Assembly (NCBI RefSeq): GCF_009828855.1
Contig: NZ_WUAG01000002.1
Location: 1,116,001 to 1,180,000, forward strand
Length of the DNA: 64,000 nt
From: Psychromonas sp. L1A2
GTDB taxonomy: Bacteria > Pseudomonadota > Gammaproteobacteria > Enterobacterales > Psychromonadaceae
Direction: 5' to 3'
Shown: one piece after another, positions 55,692 to 64,000 of the stretch
Layout of the letters: each line of letters opens with the position of its first letter
Position numbering within the stretch: position 1 is the first letter of the stretch
The notes under the pieces: generated by a model
Database searches by the model: none
The model's input: the letters and a program-made list of their open reading frames with translations, nothing else
What the model was told of the DNA's origin: nothing
Translations under genes and position numbers: made by a program

Positions 55692-56501
55692 TTAAGCTTG
55701 CTCCTCACCTAAATAAACTTCACGTACATCTTTATTTGCTTGGATTTCATCCATCGACCCTTCCGCTAACACGCTCCCTTGATGTAATACCGTCACTTTA
55801 CGTGCAATAGAACGCACAAAGGCCATATCATGCTCAACTACCACTACTGAATGCTTGCCTGCAAGTGATGTTAATAGCTCAGCTGTACGCTCGGTTTCCT
55901 GTGCGGTCATACCAGCAACAGGTTCATCAACTAACAATAAACGCGGCTCAGCGGCTAATAACATACCAATTTCTAGCCATTGTTTTTGGCCATGAGATAA
56001 ACGCCCTGCTGGATAATGCTGCTCGACTGTTAAACCAATGGTTTGTAAGACTTCATCTATTTTATCTTGTTGTTCGCCACTCAATTTATGAAACAACGCA
56101 CTCCAAATACCTTTATCGCCAGACAAACTTAACTCGATATTTTCAAAGACACTGAGTGCTTCAAATACCGTTGGTTTCTGAAATTTACGGCCGATACCTG
56201 CACGTGCTATTTCAGATTCATCGAGTGTTAATAAGTCAATTTGCTGACCAAAATCCACCTTCCCTTTGTCAGGACGCGTTTTACCAGTAATAACGTCCAT
56301 TAGCGTGGTTTTACCTGCGCCGTTTGCACCGATTAAACAACGTAACTCACCATCACCAATATAAAGATTAAGGTCATTTAACGCTTTAAAACCATCAAAA
56401 CTCACACTGACATCTTCCACGTATAAAATCATACCGTGGCGTGTATCTGGCTTTAAATTATCAACTGATGACAGCGGTGAACCATGTTTATCTACAATCA
56501 T
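55692..56501 (-). CDS. urtD: urea ABC transporter ATPase UrtD
   Basis: A 269-residue LivG-like ATPase. Walker A IGANGAGKTTLMD, KFQKPTVFEALSVFENIELS, signature RLSHGQKQWLEIGMLL and Walker B LLVDEPVAGMTAQE match UrtD. The N-terminal ~25 residues (MIVDKHGSPLSSVDNLKP) are an extra tail found in many UrtD proteins. Its start overlaps the end of urtC by one base and it ends two bases before urtE. Confidence 0.96.
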   Translation of the reverse strand: MIVDKHGSPLSSVDNLKPDTRHGMILYVEDVSVSFDGFKALNDLNLYIGDGELRCLIGANGAGKTTLMDVITGKTRPDKGKVDFGQQIDLLTLDESEIARAGIGRKFQKPTVFEALSVFENIELSLSGDKGIWSALFHKLSGEQQDKIDEVLQTIGLTVEQHYPAGRLSHGQKQWLEIGMLLAAEPRLLLVDEPVAGMTAQETERTAELLTSLAGKHSVVVVEHDMAFVRSIARKVTVLHQGSVLAEGSMDEIQANKDVREVYLGEEQA

Positions 56502-57706
56502 TATTTATTCTCCACTGCTAGTGTTGCATCATCCGACTTACTTTTATTAAAGTCGTTTTTATCAGAGCTGCTCGGTTTCTTTTCTGTTGCTGGTGGATCT
56601 ATTTTATCCATTAAGTTTGTCACTAACCCTGCAAGGCCTTTTGGTAGTAACAAAGTAACCAATACAAACAAACCACCTAATCCAAATAACCATGCTTCTG
56701 GCATAATCGCAGTAAAACGCGTCTTGGCATAACTCACCACAATCGCGCCCACTAATGCGCCGTATAAAGTACCTCGTCCACCAATTGCCACCCAAATAAC
56801 AATCTCAATGGAATTTAATGGAGAGAATTCACCCGGATTAATAATGCCCACTTGTGGTACATAAAGCGCACCTGCTACACCCGCTAACATTGCTGATACT
56901 ACGAAGATCCATACTTTATAATGTTGCGGTTTATAACCTACAAAACGCACACGATCTTCTGAATCACGAATCGCAGTGACCACACGGCCCATTTTTGAAT
57001 TAACAATAAAGTGACTGAGCGCATAACCAATGGCTAACATTACTGCTGTCGCCACAAATAAAGCCAACTTAGTATTCGGTGACTGTAATGAGAATCCAAA
57101 GATTTCTTTAAAATCCGTTAAACCATTGTTACCACCAAATCCCATTTCATTACGGAAAAAAGACAGTAGCAATGCATAAGTCATCGCTTGTGTCATGATG
57201 GATAAGTACACACCACTTACACGTGAACGGAATGCTAACGTACCAAAGATGAAAGCTAATAAACCAGGACCAGCAAAGACTAATAAAATCATCACCAAGG
57301 CGTTATCAGATCCCGCCCAATACCAAGGTAATTCAGTCCAGTTCAAGAACACCATAAAATCGGGCAGTTCAGGGTTACCGTAAACGCCACGATCACCAAT
57401 TTGACGCATTAAATACATGCCCATCGCGTAGCCACCTAAGGCAAAGAATGCGCCGTGGCCTAAACTTAAAATACCGCAATATCCCCATACCAAATCAACC
57501 GCTAAGGCGAGTAAGGCATAACAAAGATACTTACCTAATAAACTCACCGTGTAATCACTCACATGCAGTAGTGAGCCCTCGGCAAACATCAAGTTACACA
57601 CGCTGACATACAATGTTGAGACAAATAAGATCGCAATAACAAAATGCAAACTACTCATTTTTTTAGTTATGTTTTTCACGCTAGGTGAATTCAGTAAAGT
57701 ATTCAT
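56501..57706 (-). CDS. urtC: urea ABC transporter permease UrtC
   Basis: A 401-residue LivM-type permease with about ten helices. Conserved parts: DLVWGYCGILSLGHGAFFAL, MTQAMTYALLLSFFRNEMGF, FGGNNGLTDFKEIFG and NPGEFSPLNSIEIVIWVAIG followed by GRGTLYGALVGA. The C-terminal tail is polar and Lys/Ser/Asp-rich. Start and stop codons overlap both neighbours by one base, showing tight translational coupling in the urt operon. Confidence 0.96.
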   Translation of the reverse strand: MNTLLNSPSVKNITKKMSSLHFVIAILFVSTLYVSVCNLMFAEGSLLHVSDYTVSLLGKYLCYALLALAVDLVWGYCGILSLGHGAFFALGGYAMGMYLMRQIGDRGVYGNPELPDFMVFLNWTELPWYWAGSDNALVMILLVFAGPGLLAFIFGTLAFRSRVSGVYLSIMTQAMTYALLLSFFRNEMGFGGNNGLTDFKEIFGFSLQSPNTKLALFVATAVMLAIGYALSHFIVNSKMGRVVTAIRDSEDRVRFVGYKPQHYKVWIFVVSAMLAGVAGALYVPQVGIINPGEFSPLNSIEIVIWVAIGGRGTLYGALVGAIVVSYAKTRFTAIMPEAWLFGLGGLFVLVTLLLPKGLAGLVTNLMDKIDPPATEKKPSSSDKNDFNKSKSDDATLAVENK

Positions 57707-59403
57707 TATTCTGCAGATCTCCCTTTTTGCGGAAACAGTCCTTTAGGTCGCTTTTGAATGAACAACACTAAACTGACTAAAACAATAATATTGGCAAGCA
57801 CTGGCCCCATTGATGGTTCTAGTATTTTGTTAAATGTTCCCATGGTCATTGCTGCTACTAACGTGCCCCATAAGTTACCTACACCACCGAATACCACCAC
57901 TAAGAATGAATCGATGATATAAGCCTGTCCTAAGTTCGGTCCAACATTCGTCAACTGACTTAATGCCACACCTGCAACCCCCGCAATACCAGAACCTAAC
58001 CCAAAGGTAATCGCATCAACCCATGAGCTTTTAACACTCAATGCTCTTGCCATATCTCGGTTTTGAGAAACAGCGCGAACGTGTAACCCTAATGAAGAAT
58101 TTTTCAAAATCATTAACAGTGAGAAGAACACCATTAACGCAAATAAGATGATGTATAAACGGTTATAGGTTAACGACAAGATAGGGTTAATTTCTAACGA
58201 ACCACTCATCCATTGTGGTGCTTCAACTTGGCGGTTAAGTGGAGAGAACACACTACGTACTAGTTGTTGTAAAATTAAGCTAATACCAAAAGTAGCCAGT
58301 AAGGTTTCTAATGGGCGGCCTTTTAAGAAACGAATCACACCACGTTCAATTAATACACCAACAAAACCAGATACAAGGAATGCAGCAGGTACAGCCATTA
58401 ATAACGAGTATTCAATTAAATGAGGGAAAGTTTGTTGGATAACATAAGTGGTATAAGCACCTAACATCATCATTTCACCGTGCGCCATATTGATAACACC
58501 CATCACACCAAAGGTGATAGCAAGACCAATCGCCGCCAGTAATAAGACGGATCCAAGACTTAACCCAAAAAATAAATTTTCAGCTAAGCTAAACACACTC
58601 GCTTGTTGTTCAATGCTGCTTATGGCATTGGTTAATACTGTTTTAAGTTCTTTTGTTTCTGCACTTTGTGCTTCTACGCTGCTAGATTCAGTGTCAGTAG
58701 ATGTTGAACTAGTAGAAGCTGAATCGGCAGAGATGCTATCTAACTCTTTAACTCTATCTAACTCTTTAACTAAGGCATTCTTAACAGTCGGTTCTAAACG
58801 ATCTGACAGTTGTTTAGCCGCAGACAATTTCTCCGACGTTGAACCCGTTTCTAATTGATCAACTAATAAGATAACTGACATCAATTCACGAGCATCATCA
58901 TCTTTCTCGCTTTTGATTAATTTATTAACCGCAGTCAAACCGGTTTGGTTTGGGTTATCTAATAATTGTTTTAAAGCGGTAATACGGGTATCAGCATCAG
59001 TACTTGTTAAATCAAGGTTGGCTAATAAGTCACGAATTTGGCCACGTAAACGGTTATTGGTTCTTACTTTTTTAATCGCTGATTTACTCACCGCAGGTAA
59101 CACTTCAGCAGTTAACACATCCGTCAGTTCATATTGTTTTTGTTGGTTTTTAAAGACAGAGACAACGCGTTTATCGGCTTTAAGGTAATACAGATCGCCG
59201 TCCATCAAAGGTTGTAAAATATTACTGACTTGTGGTGTTGATGTCGCCGCGATTTGTTCAATCAGTGACGCCATTTTGTTTAATTTAGTATTTGGTAACT
59301 GCTCTACTAATGCAGGAAGAGCTGATTGTTGTGTTTCACTAACAGCGGCTGAGGCGTTGAATGACATAACAAAGAAAAGTAAAAGGGGAAATAGACGCAA
59401 CAT
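57706..59403 (-). CDS. urtB: urea ABC transporter permease UrtB with long N-terminal extension
   Basis: A 565-residue protein: a signal peptide (MLRLFPLLLFFVMSFNASAA), then ~260 residues of helical periplasmic sequence (LADLTSTDAD..., DNPNQTGLTAVNKL, VSVILLVDQLE-like HEAT-type helices) with a Ser/Thr-rich linker, and then a LivH-type permease (FGVMGVINMAHGEMMMLGAY, GRPLETLLATFGISL, RAVSQNRDMARAL, GVGNLWGTLVA). Only the last 290 residues are needed for a LivH fold. Long-form UrtB proteins are known in proteobacteria. ATG 59403 is preferred over 59463 because AAGGA lies just upstream. Confidence 0.94.
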   Translation of the reverse strand: MLRLFPLLLFFVMSFNASAAVSETQQSALPALVEQLPNTKLNKMASLIEQIAATSTPQVSNILQPLMDGDLYYLKADKRVVSVFKNQQKQYELTDVLTAEVLPAVSKSAIKKVRTNNRLRGQIRDLLANLDLTSTDADTRITALKQLLDNPNQTGLTAVNKLIKSEKDDDARELMSVILLVDQLETGSTSEKLSAAKQLSDRLEPTVKNALVKELDRVKELDSISADSASTSSTSTDTESSSVEAQSAETKELKTVLTNAISSIEQQASVFSLAENLFFGLSLGSVLLLAAIGLAITFGVMGVINMAHGEMMMLGAYTTYVIQQTFPHLIEYSLLMAVPAAFLVSGFVGVLIERGVIRFLKGRPLETLLATFGISLILQQLVRSVFSPLNRQVEAPQWMSGSLEINPILSLTYNRLYIILFALMVFFSLLMILKNSSLGLHVRAVSQNRDMARALSVKSSWVDAITFGLGSGIAGVAGVALSQLTNVGPNLGQAYIIDSFLVVVFGGVGNLWGTLVAAMTMGTFNKILEPSMGPVLANIIVLVSLVLFIQKRPKGLFPQKGRSAE

Positions 59404-59482
59404 GAGCTGTTCCTTAATATTGATTTCTTCAGTGCATAAAAATGGGAGGGCTGAGCCTCCCATCTAATCGTTCTTACATTTA

Positions 59483-59556
59483 GCTACATGAACTTAACTA
59501 TATGAACTTAACTATATGAATTTAACTACATGAATTTATTAAATAAGTTAAATAAG
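59483..59556. repeat. short tandem repeats between urtA and urtB
   Basis: Four 14-bp units (GCTACATGAACTTA, ACTATATGAACTTA, ACTATATGAATTTA, ACTACATGAATTTA; 59483-59538), then two TTAAATAAG units (59539-59556). They fill the urtA-urtB spacer. They may tune expression between the abundant binding protein and the permease. Confidence 0.85.
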
Positions 59557-59592
59557 TTAAATAATTTAAATTAGTAAGTTAGAACGTTATGA

Positions 59593-60876
59593 CTAAAATT
59601 GTTGACCAGAACATTTTGCAGTAGTGACATCAAAGTTGCCGCATTTGATTGGAGCAGTCCAATCAGAGACTAGGTTTTTCGAGCTTGGTAAGAAATCTGA
59701 CCATGCATCACCAATCACAGTATCAGGCGTAGACCAAACCACTTCAAACTGACCGTCTTCTTGGATTTCACCAATTAATACAGGCTTAGATAAATGGTGG
59801 TTAGGATTCATTACCGCAATACCGCCCGTTAAGTTAGGTACAGCGATACCGATCATTGCTTGCTCAACTGCATCAACATCAGTAGTACCGGCTTTCTCAA
59901 CAGCCTTAACCCACATTTTGAAACCAATGTAAGTTGCTTCCATTGGGTCATTTGTTACACGTTTGTCATCACCAATGTATTTTTTCCATTGTGCGATAAA
60001 CGCTTCATTCTCTTCTGTTTCAACACTTTGGAAGTAGTTCCAAGCGGCTAAATGACCTACTAACGGTTTAGTATCAAAACCAGATAGCTCTTCTTCACCA
60101 ACAGAGAACGCAATAACAGGGATATCTTCAGCAGAAATACCTTGGTTACCTAACTCTTTGTAGAATGGGATATTTGCATCACCGTTTACTGTTGAAACTA
60201 CAGCTGTTTGTTTGCCTTCAGAACCAAAGCGTTTTACTTCAGCTACAATATTTTGCCAATCTGAATGACCAAATGGCGTGTAGTTAATCATGATATCTTC
60301 AGACTTTATGCCTTTAGACATCAAGTATGCTTCTAATATTTTGTTAGTAGTACGTGGATAAACATAATCAGTACCTAACAAGACAAAGCGCTCAGCACCA
60401 AGATCATTAATCAAGTAATCAACAGCAGGAATCGCTTGTTGGTTTGGCGCAGCACCGGTATAGAATACGTTTTTAGAAGACTCTTCACCTTCGTACTGAA
60501 CTGGGTAAAACATTAAGCCGTTAAGCTCTTCAAGCACAGGCAATACTGATTTACGAGAAACTGAAGTCCAGCTACCAAAAATAACATCGACTTTATCTTT
60601 TGCTAATAATTCACGGCCTTTCTCTGCAAATAATGGCCAGTTTGACGCAGGGTCAACCACCACAGGCTCAATTTTCTTACCTAATAAACCGCCCTTTGCA
60701 TTTTGCTCTTCAATCATCATCAATACAGTGTCTTTTAGTGTTGTTTCACTAATTGCCATTGTGCCTGATAAAGAATGTAAAACACCGACTTTGATGCTAT
60801 CAGCAGCATAAGCAAAGTTAGTCATTAAGCCAGTTGCAACAATCGAACTTGCAACAATTAGTTTCTTCAGTTTCAT
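59593..60876 (-). CDS. urtA: urea ABC transporter substrate-binding protein UrtA
   Basis: A 427-residue periplasmic protein with a signal peptide (MKLKKLIVASSIVATGLMTN, cleavage near AYA). Mature start DSIKVGVLHSLSGTMAISE and motifs FGSWTSVSRKSVLPVLEELN, FYPVQYEGEESSKNVFYTGA and NYFQSVETEENEAF are typical of UrtA, which binds urea (the family also includes the amide sensor AmiC-like fold). Start at 60876 follows AAAGGAA. It is the first gene of the cluster and begins opposite the NCS1-kinase. Confidence 0.96.
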   Translation of the reverse strand: MKLKKLIVASSIVATGLMTNFAYAADSIKVGVLHSLSGTMAISETTLKDTVLMMIEEQNAKGGLLGKKIEPVVVDPASNWPLFAEKGRELLAKDKVDVIFGSWTSVSRKSVLPVLEELNGLMFYPVQYEGEESSKNVFYTGAAPNQQAIPAVDYLINDLGAERFVLLGTDYVYPRTTNKILEAYLMSKGIKSEDIMINYTPFGHSDWQNIVAEVKRFGSEGKQTAVVSTVNGDANIPFYKELGNQGISAEDIPVIAFSVGEEELSGFDTKPLVGHLAAWNYFQSVETEENEAFIAQWKKYIGDDKRVTNDPMEATYIGFKMWVKAVEKAGTTDVDAVEQAMIGIAVPNLTGGIAVMNPNHHLSKPVLIGEIQEDGQFEVVWSTPDTVIGDAWSDFLPSSKNLVSDWTAPIKCGNFDVTTAKCSGQQF

Positions 60877-61137
60877 AGATAGTTCCTTTCCCTTTTTAGT
60901 ATCCAATGATTAATCTTTTTAACGGAATAAAAATCTCAATCCCAACCTATTTCAAGTGGGATTAGTATCCAGTAATTAGAGCAAGCATTAAATGCGCAAA
61001 AGCGCGCAATGGACTACGTAATTATGCGCATATAAAAACAACAACTATTGAAGTAAGGTACGCGCGCACGATATGCTAAGAGCTGAGTAGTTATTAGTAC
61101 GGGTACGGATAGCCAATAAATAGCGAAAGAAGCGGTC
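60877..61137. promoter_or_regulatory. divergent control region between urtA and the NCS1-kinase gene
   Basis: 261 bases. A minus-strand promoter TTGAAA (60950-60955), 17-base spacer, TTTTAT (60927-60932) is placed ~50 bases before urtA. A direct repeat TAGTATCCAATGATTA (60897-60912) and TAGTATCCAGTAATTA (60963-60978), 14 of 16 identical, flanks it. AATCCCA...GTGGGATT forms a hairpin across the promoter. Three GCGC-rich blocks (60993-61008, 61024-61031, 61060-61069) stand out in AT-rich DNA. No sigma-54 site with GG-N10-GC spacing was convincing. Confidence 0.5.
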
Positions 61138-64000
61138 ATGCAATCAAACCAAAAAATAATTAAAGCACGCAGAACTTATAACAAGCTTGTTGCCAATGAG
61201 ATGATGGAAGATTTTGCGCTGCGCTTTACCGCTAAACGCGCAAGAAAGTGGTCATTAAACCGCATTTCAATGACGGCGCTTGGGATAGTTTCGTTTCTTG
61301 TTTTAGAAGCGATTGGCGGTGCAATCACCCTTCAATATGGCTTTGAAAATGCCGCTTGGGCGATTTTAGCGGTCACCTTAATTGTATTCTTAACCGGCCT
61401 GCCTATTAGTTATTATGCCGCCAAATATGGTGTCGATATCGACTTACTCAGCCGAGGTGCTGGTTTTGGTTATATTGGTTCCAGTATCGCCTCACTTATT
61501 TACGCCTCCTTTACCTTTATCTTTTTTGCGCTTGAAGCTGCGATTATGGCGATGGCATTAAAAATACTATTTGGCTTGCCCTTACCCGCAGGGTATATCG
61601 TCAGTACCTTATTAATTATCCCCTTAGTGACCCACGGCATTACCTATATCAGTCGCTTTCAAGTCTGGACGTCACCGATTTGGGTGGCACTGCAACTACT
61701 ACCATTGTTCTTTGTGTTTACTCACAACGATACGCAATTCAGCGATTGGATCAGCTTTACAGGTGAAGCTGGCGAATCAGGCAGTTCATTTAATCTATTA
61801 TTATTTGGTGGCGCTTCAGCCGTTTTATTAGCGTTAGTCGCGCAAATCGGTGAACAAGTCGACTTCCTGAGGTTCTTACCTGAAAAACCAAAAAAAGACG
61901 CTTGGCGTTGGTGGTTAGCACTGATTGCAGGTGGTCCAGGTTGGATGTTATTTGGCGCGCTTAAACTATTTTTAGGATCTTTCTTAGCCTACTTTGCATT
62001 AAAGCAAGGTGTTGCACCACATCTCGCCAGCGACCCTGCTCACATGTATCAACTTGCTTACAGTTATGTGTTTGATAACCCGTCGATTAGTGTCTTTGTA
62101 GCTTGTACGTTTGTGGTGTTATCACAGTTAAAAATTAACGTTGCCAATGCCTATGCAGGTTCATTAGCATGGTCTAACTTCTTTTCTCGCGTCACACACA
62201 ATCATCCAGGACGCGTAGTGTGGATGGTGTTTAATGTGGCCATTGCCCTATTGCTGATGGAACTGGGCATTTACCAAACCATCGCCAGTATGTTGTCAGT
62301 TTACTCGGTGATTGTACTGGCTTGGTTAAGCTCAGTAGTAGCAGACCTTATCATCAACAAACCCTTAGGCATCAGCCCTCGTCATATCGAATTTAAACGC
62401 TCTCACCTTTATGATATTAACCCCGTAGGTGTTGGTTCAATGTTGATTGCATCAATAGCAGGCTTTACCGCTCACATGGGTATTTATGGTGAAACCATTG
62501 AAGCGTTAGCATCTTTTATTGCGTGTTTTTTGCCATTTATAACGGTGCCTTTAATTGGCTGGTTAACCAAAGGAAAATACTATTTAGCGGCCAACCAACA
62601 ACCTGAAATCAAAACCTTTACGCAATGCCACATTTGTGAAAATAGCTTTGACCATGAAGACATCACTTTCTGCCCTGCTTATGGCAAAGCTATTTGTTCC
62701 TTATGCTGTAGCCTAGATGTGCGATGTGCAGATCAATGTCGACCAGACGCCACCCTTTCACAACAAGCCCATGATTTTTTCACGCGTTTTTTAAGTGCCA
62801 AAGTACTTAAAGTATTAACCACACCACTAATGCAATTCATCGCACTCACCTTAGGTCTTGGTTTTGTTGGCGCGGGGATCTTAGTGTTGGTATATCTACA
62901 AGTTCCACTCGATGAAGTAGAAGTGAAAGAGGTTTTTGCGAGCACCTTAATTAAGATATTTTTCCTATTAATTATCATCATTGGTATCGTCAGTTGGTTA
63001 TTTATCCTCGCGCGTCACGGCAATCACAGTGCATTAAAAGAGTTACGTTCACAGACTAAAGCTTTAGCTAAAGAAGTGGATGCTCACGAACAAACCTCAG
63101 AAGCCTTACAAAGCGCAAAAGAAGTAGCAGAGTCGGCCAATGAAGCTAAAAGTCGTTATCTTGCCGCGTTAAGTCATGAGTTACGCACCCCGCTTAATGT
63201 ACTGTTAGGTTATGCACAACTGTTAATGCGCGATGAAGTATTACCGCCAAAACAACGTGAAAGTATCTCAATTGTGAGACGTAACGGAGAGCATTTAGCC
63301 GACTTAATTGAAAGCTTATTAGAAGTCTCCAAGATTGAAGCGGGACGTGTGACCTTGCAACGTGATGAGTTTAATCTCAAAGCTATTTTGCAACAGCTGG
63401 TGGATATGTTCCAAATGCAAGCCAGTAAAAAAGGCATTAAATTCCATTATATCGCCAGCGCCAACCTACCCGATTATGTCGCCACAGATAAACAACGCTT
63501 TAGACAAATACTGATCAACTTGATCTCTAACGCCATTAAATACACAGAAAAAGGCTCAGTTACTTTTAAAGTCACCTACCGCAGTGAAGTCGCTAACTTT
63601 AGTATTATCGACACTGGCGCAGGTATCGCCAAAAGTAATCAAGATTTAATATTTAAACCCTTTGAGCAAATTCGCAATACCCATACTCAATCTATCGGTG
63701 GAACGGGATTAGGATTAACCATCTCACGTTCATTAGCTGAACTAATGGGGGGTGAAATAAGCTTAACGAGTAGTGTTGGACAAGGCTCAACCTTCAACTT
63801 CAAGCTGATGTTATTTAAGCTCAACAAAGATCCTAAAGAGCCAGAACTGACTAAATCAGAAGCAGTAGGCTATAACGGCGCGAAGCAAACCGTATTAGTG
63901 GTGGACGATAATAAAAACCAACGTGATTTAATGTTCAATTTATTAGAGCCGATCGGCTTTAAGGTGTTATTAGCCGAGCATGCACAGCAAGGTTTTGAAT
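61138..64000 (+). CDS. NCS1 permease-hybrid histidine kinase fusion (3' end outside window)
   Basis: Open to the window end (954 codons). Residues ~25-490 resemble an NCS1 cytosine/purine-type permease: about 12 helices, SRGAGFGYIGSSIASLIYAS, NVANAYAGSLAWSNFF and ISPRHIEFKRSHLYDINPVG. Residues ~497-535 form a Cys-rich module (CHICENSFDHE, TFCPAYGKAICSLCC, RCADQC) with the spacing of a metal site. Two more helices follow (~555-625), then a coiled coil, HisKA (ALSHELRTPLN, His 680), HATPase (NLISNAIKYTEKG, IIDTGAGIA, GGTGLGLTIS) and the start of a receiver (VLVVDDNKNQRD, from ~917). The start follows AAGAAG. Lying divergent from urtA, it probably senses a nitrogenous ligand. Confidence 0.88.
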   Translation, partial: MQSNQKIIKARRTYNKLVANEMMEDFALRFTAKRARKWSLNRISMTALGIVSFLVLEAIGGAITLQYGFENAAWAILAVTLIVFLTGLPISYYAAKYGVDIDLLSRGAGFGYIGSSIASLIYASFTFIFFALEAAIMAMALKILFGLPLPAGYIVSTLLIIPLVTHGITYISRFQVWTSPIWVALQLLPLFFVFTHNDTQFSDWISFTGEAGESGSSFNLLLFGGASAVLLALVAQIGEQVDFLRFLPEKPKKDAWRWWLALIAGGPGWMLFGALKLFLGSFLAYFALKQGVAPHLASDPAHMYQLAYSYVFDNPSISVFVACTFVVLSQLKINVANAYAGSLAWSNFFSRVTHNHPGRVVWMVFNVAIALLLMELGIYQTIASMLSVYSVIVLAWLSSVVADLIINKPLGISPRHIEFKRSHLYDINPVGVGSMLIASIAGFTAHMGIYGETIEALASFIACFLPFITVPLIGWLTKGKYYLAANQQPEIKTFTQCHICENSFDHEDITFCPAYGKAICSLCCSLDVRCADQCRPDATLSQQAHDFFTRFLSAKVLKVLTTPLMQFIALTLGLGFVGAGILVLVYLQVPLDEVEVKEVFASTLIKIFFLLIIIIGIVSWLFILARHGNHSALKELRSQTKALAKEVDAHEQTSEALQSAKEVAESANEAKSRYLAALSHELRTPLNVLLGYAQLLMRDEVLPPKQRESISIVRRNGEHLADLIESLLEVSKIEAGRVTLQRDEFNLKAILQQLVDMFQMQASKKGIKFHYIASANLPDYVATDKQRFRQILINLISNAIKYTEKGSVTFKVTYRSEVANFSIIDTGAGIAKSNQDLIFKPFEQIRNTHTQSIGGTGLGLTISRSLAELMGGEISLTSSVGQGSTFNFKLMLFKLNKDPKEPELTKSEAVGYNGAKQTVLVVDDNKNQRDLMFNLLEPIGFKVLLAEHAQQGFE

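Noticed and set aside
60877-61137. Sigma-54 promoter for urtA
   Set aside because: No GG-N10-GC element in a suitable place; a sigma-70-like pair fits better.
1-64000. CRISPR array, tRNA or rRNA genes, integrase or prophage genes
   Set aside because: No regularly spaced identical repeats with spacers, no cloverleaf with conserved TTCGA-type arm, and no phage or integrase proteins were recognised on either strand.

Overview
The window is AT-rich gammaproteobacterial chromosome. Gene order and protein style point to a marine, probably cold-adapted member of the Alteromonadales/Vibrionales, with Psychromonas or a close relative the best guess. Grounds: slyX behind a WD40 lipoprotein, dusB-fis, yjaG-hupA, hemE-nudC-rsd, metK-sprT, a DUF3802 protein, a CspA-type protein and a bacterial voltage-gated channel. 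The genus is an inference from gene content and was not tested by a search.

Layout. 0-5 kb: WD40 lipoprotein, slyX, an NRDE protein, a DinB protein, and a two-gene minor-pilin operon (PilV-like and PilX-like). 5-11 kb: acs and aroQ, then a two-component pair (hybrid kinase and NarL-type regulator) lying between aroQ and prmA, where many relatives carry accBC. 11-15 kb: prmA, dusB-fis, yjaG, hupA. 15-19 kb: a lone alpha/beta hydrolase, an FMN-binding glutamate-synthase-like protein and a YeeE/YedE transporter, among copies of a short inverted-repeat element. 19-24 kb: purH-purD, a GNAT protein and a decayed IS4-type transposase. 24-27 kb: quinol-dependent nitric oxide reductase divergent from nsrR, with two NsrR-type operators between them. 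27-34 kb: hemE, nudC, rsd, DUF3802, an M23 peptidase, metK (with a MetJ-type operator) and sprT. 33.9-34.9 kb: a gene-poor stretch with a Fur-type operator and a possible iron-responsive small RNA. 34.9-36.6 kb: a SpoU/TrmH methyltransferase that looks Bacteroidetes-like, a short tandem repeat, rimI and holD. 37-42.4 kb: a four-gene peptide-type ABC transporter. 42.6-47 kb: a small conserved protein, a NaChBac-type channel, a YeiH-type transporter, a dCMP-deaminase-like protein and a FetB-like permease. 47-49.2 kb: small ORFs, repeats, a cold-shock protein and a frameshifted DUF2007 gene.

49.3-60.9 kb is one long minus-strand cluster: urtABCDE (urea ABC importer), ureDABC, ureEFG and a small exported protein. 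Together they import urea, hydrolyse it to ammonia and CO2, and supply the nickel-loading chaperones. Divergent from urtA, and cut by the window end, is a large hybrid histidine kinase whose sensor half is an NCS1 (cytosine/purine-type) permease joined through a Cys-rich module. It is the most unusual gene here and a plausible transporter-type sensor for the neighbouring nitrogen-acquisition cluster.

Short repeats are prominent: a 159-bp family bounded by TACCAA/TTGGTA ends (four copies), a different 182-bp inverted-repeat element, an inverted repeat pair between purH and purD, and a large palindrome between ureC and ureE. No tRNA, rRNA or CRISPR array was recognised.
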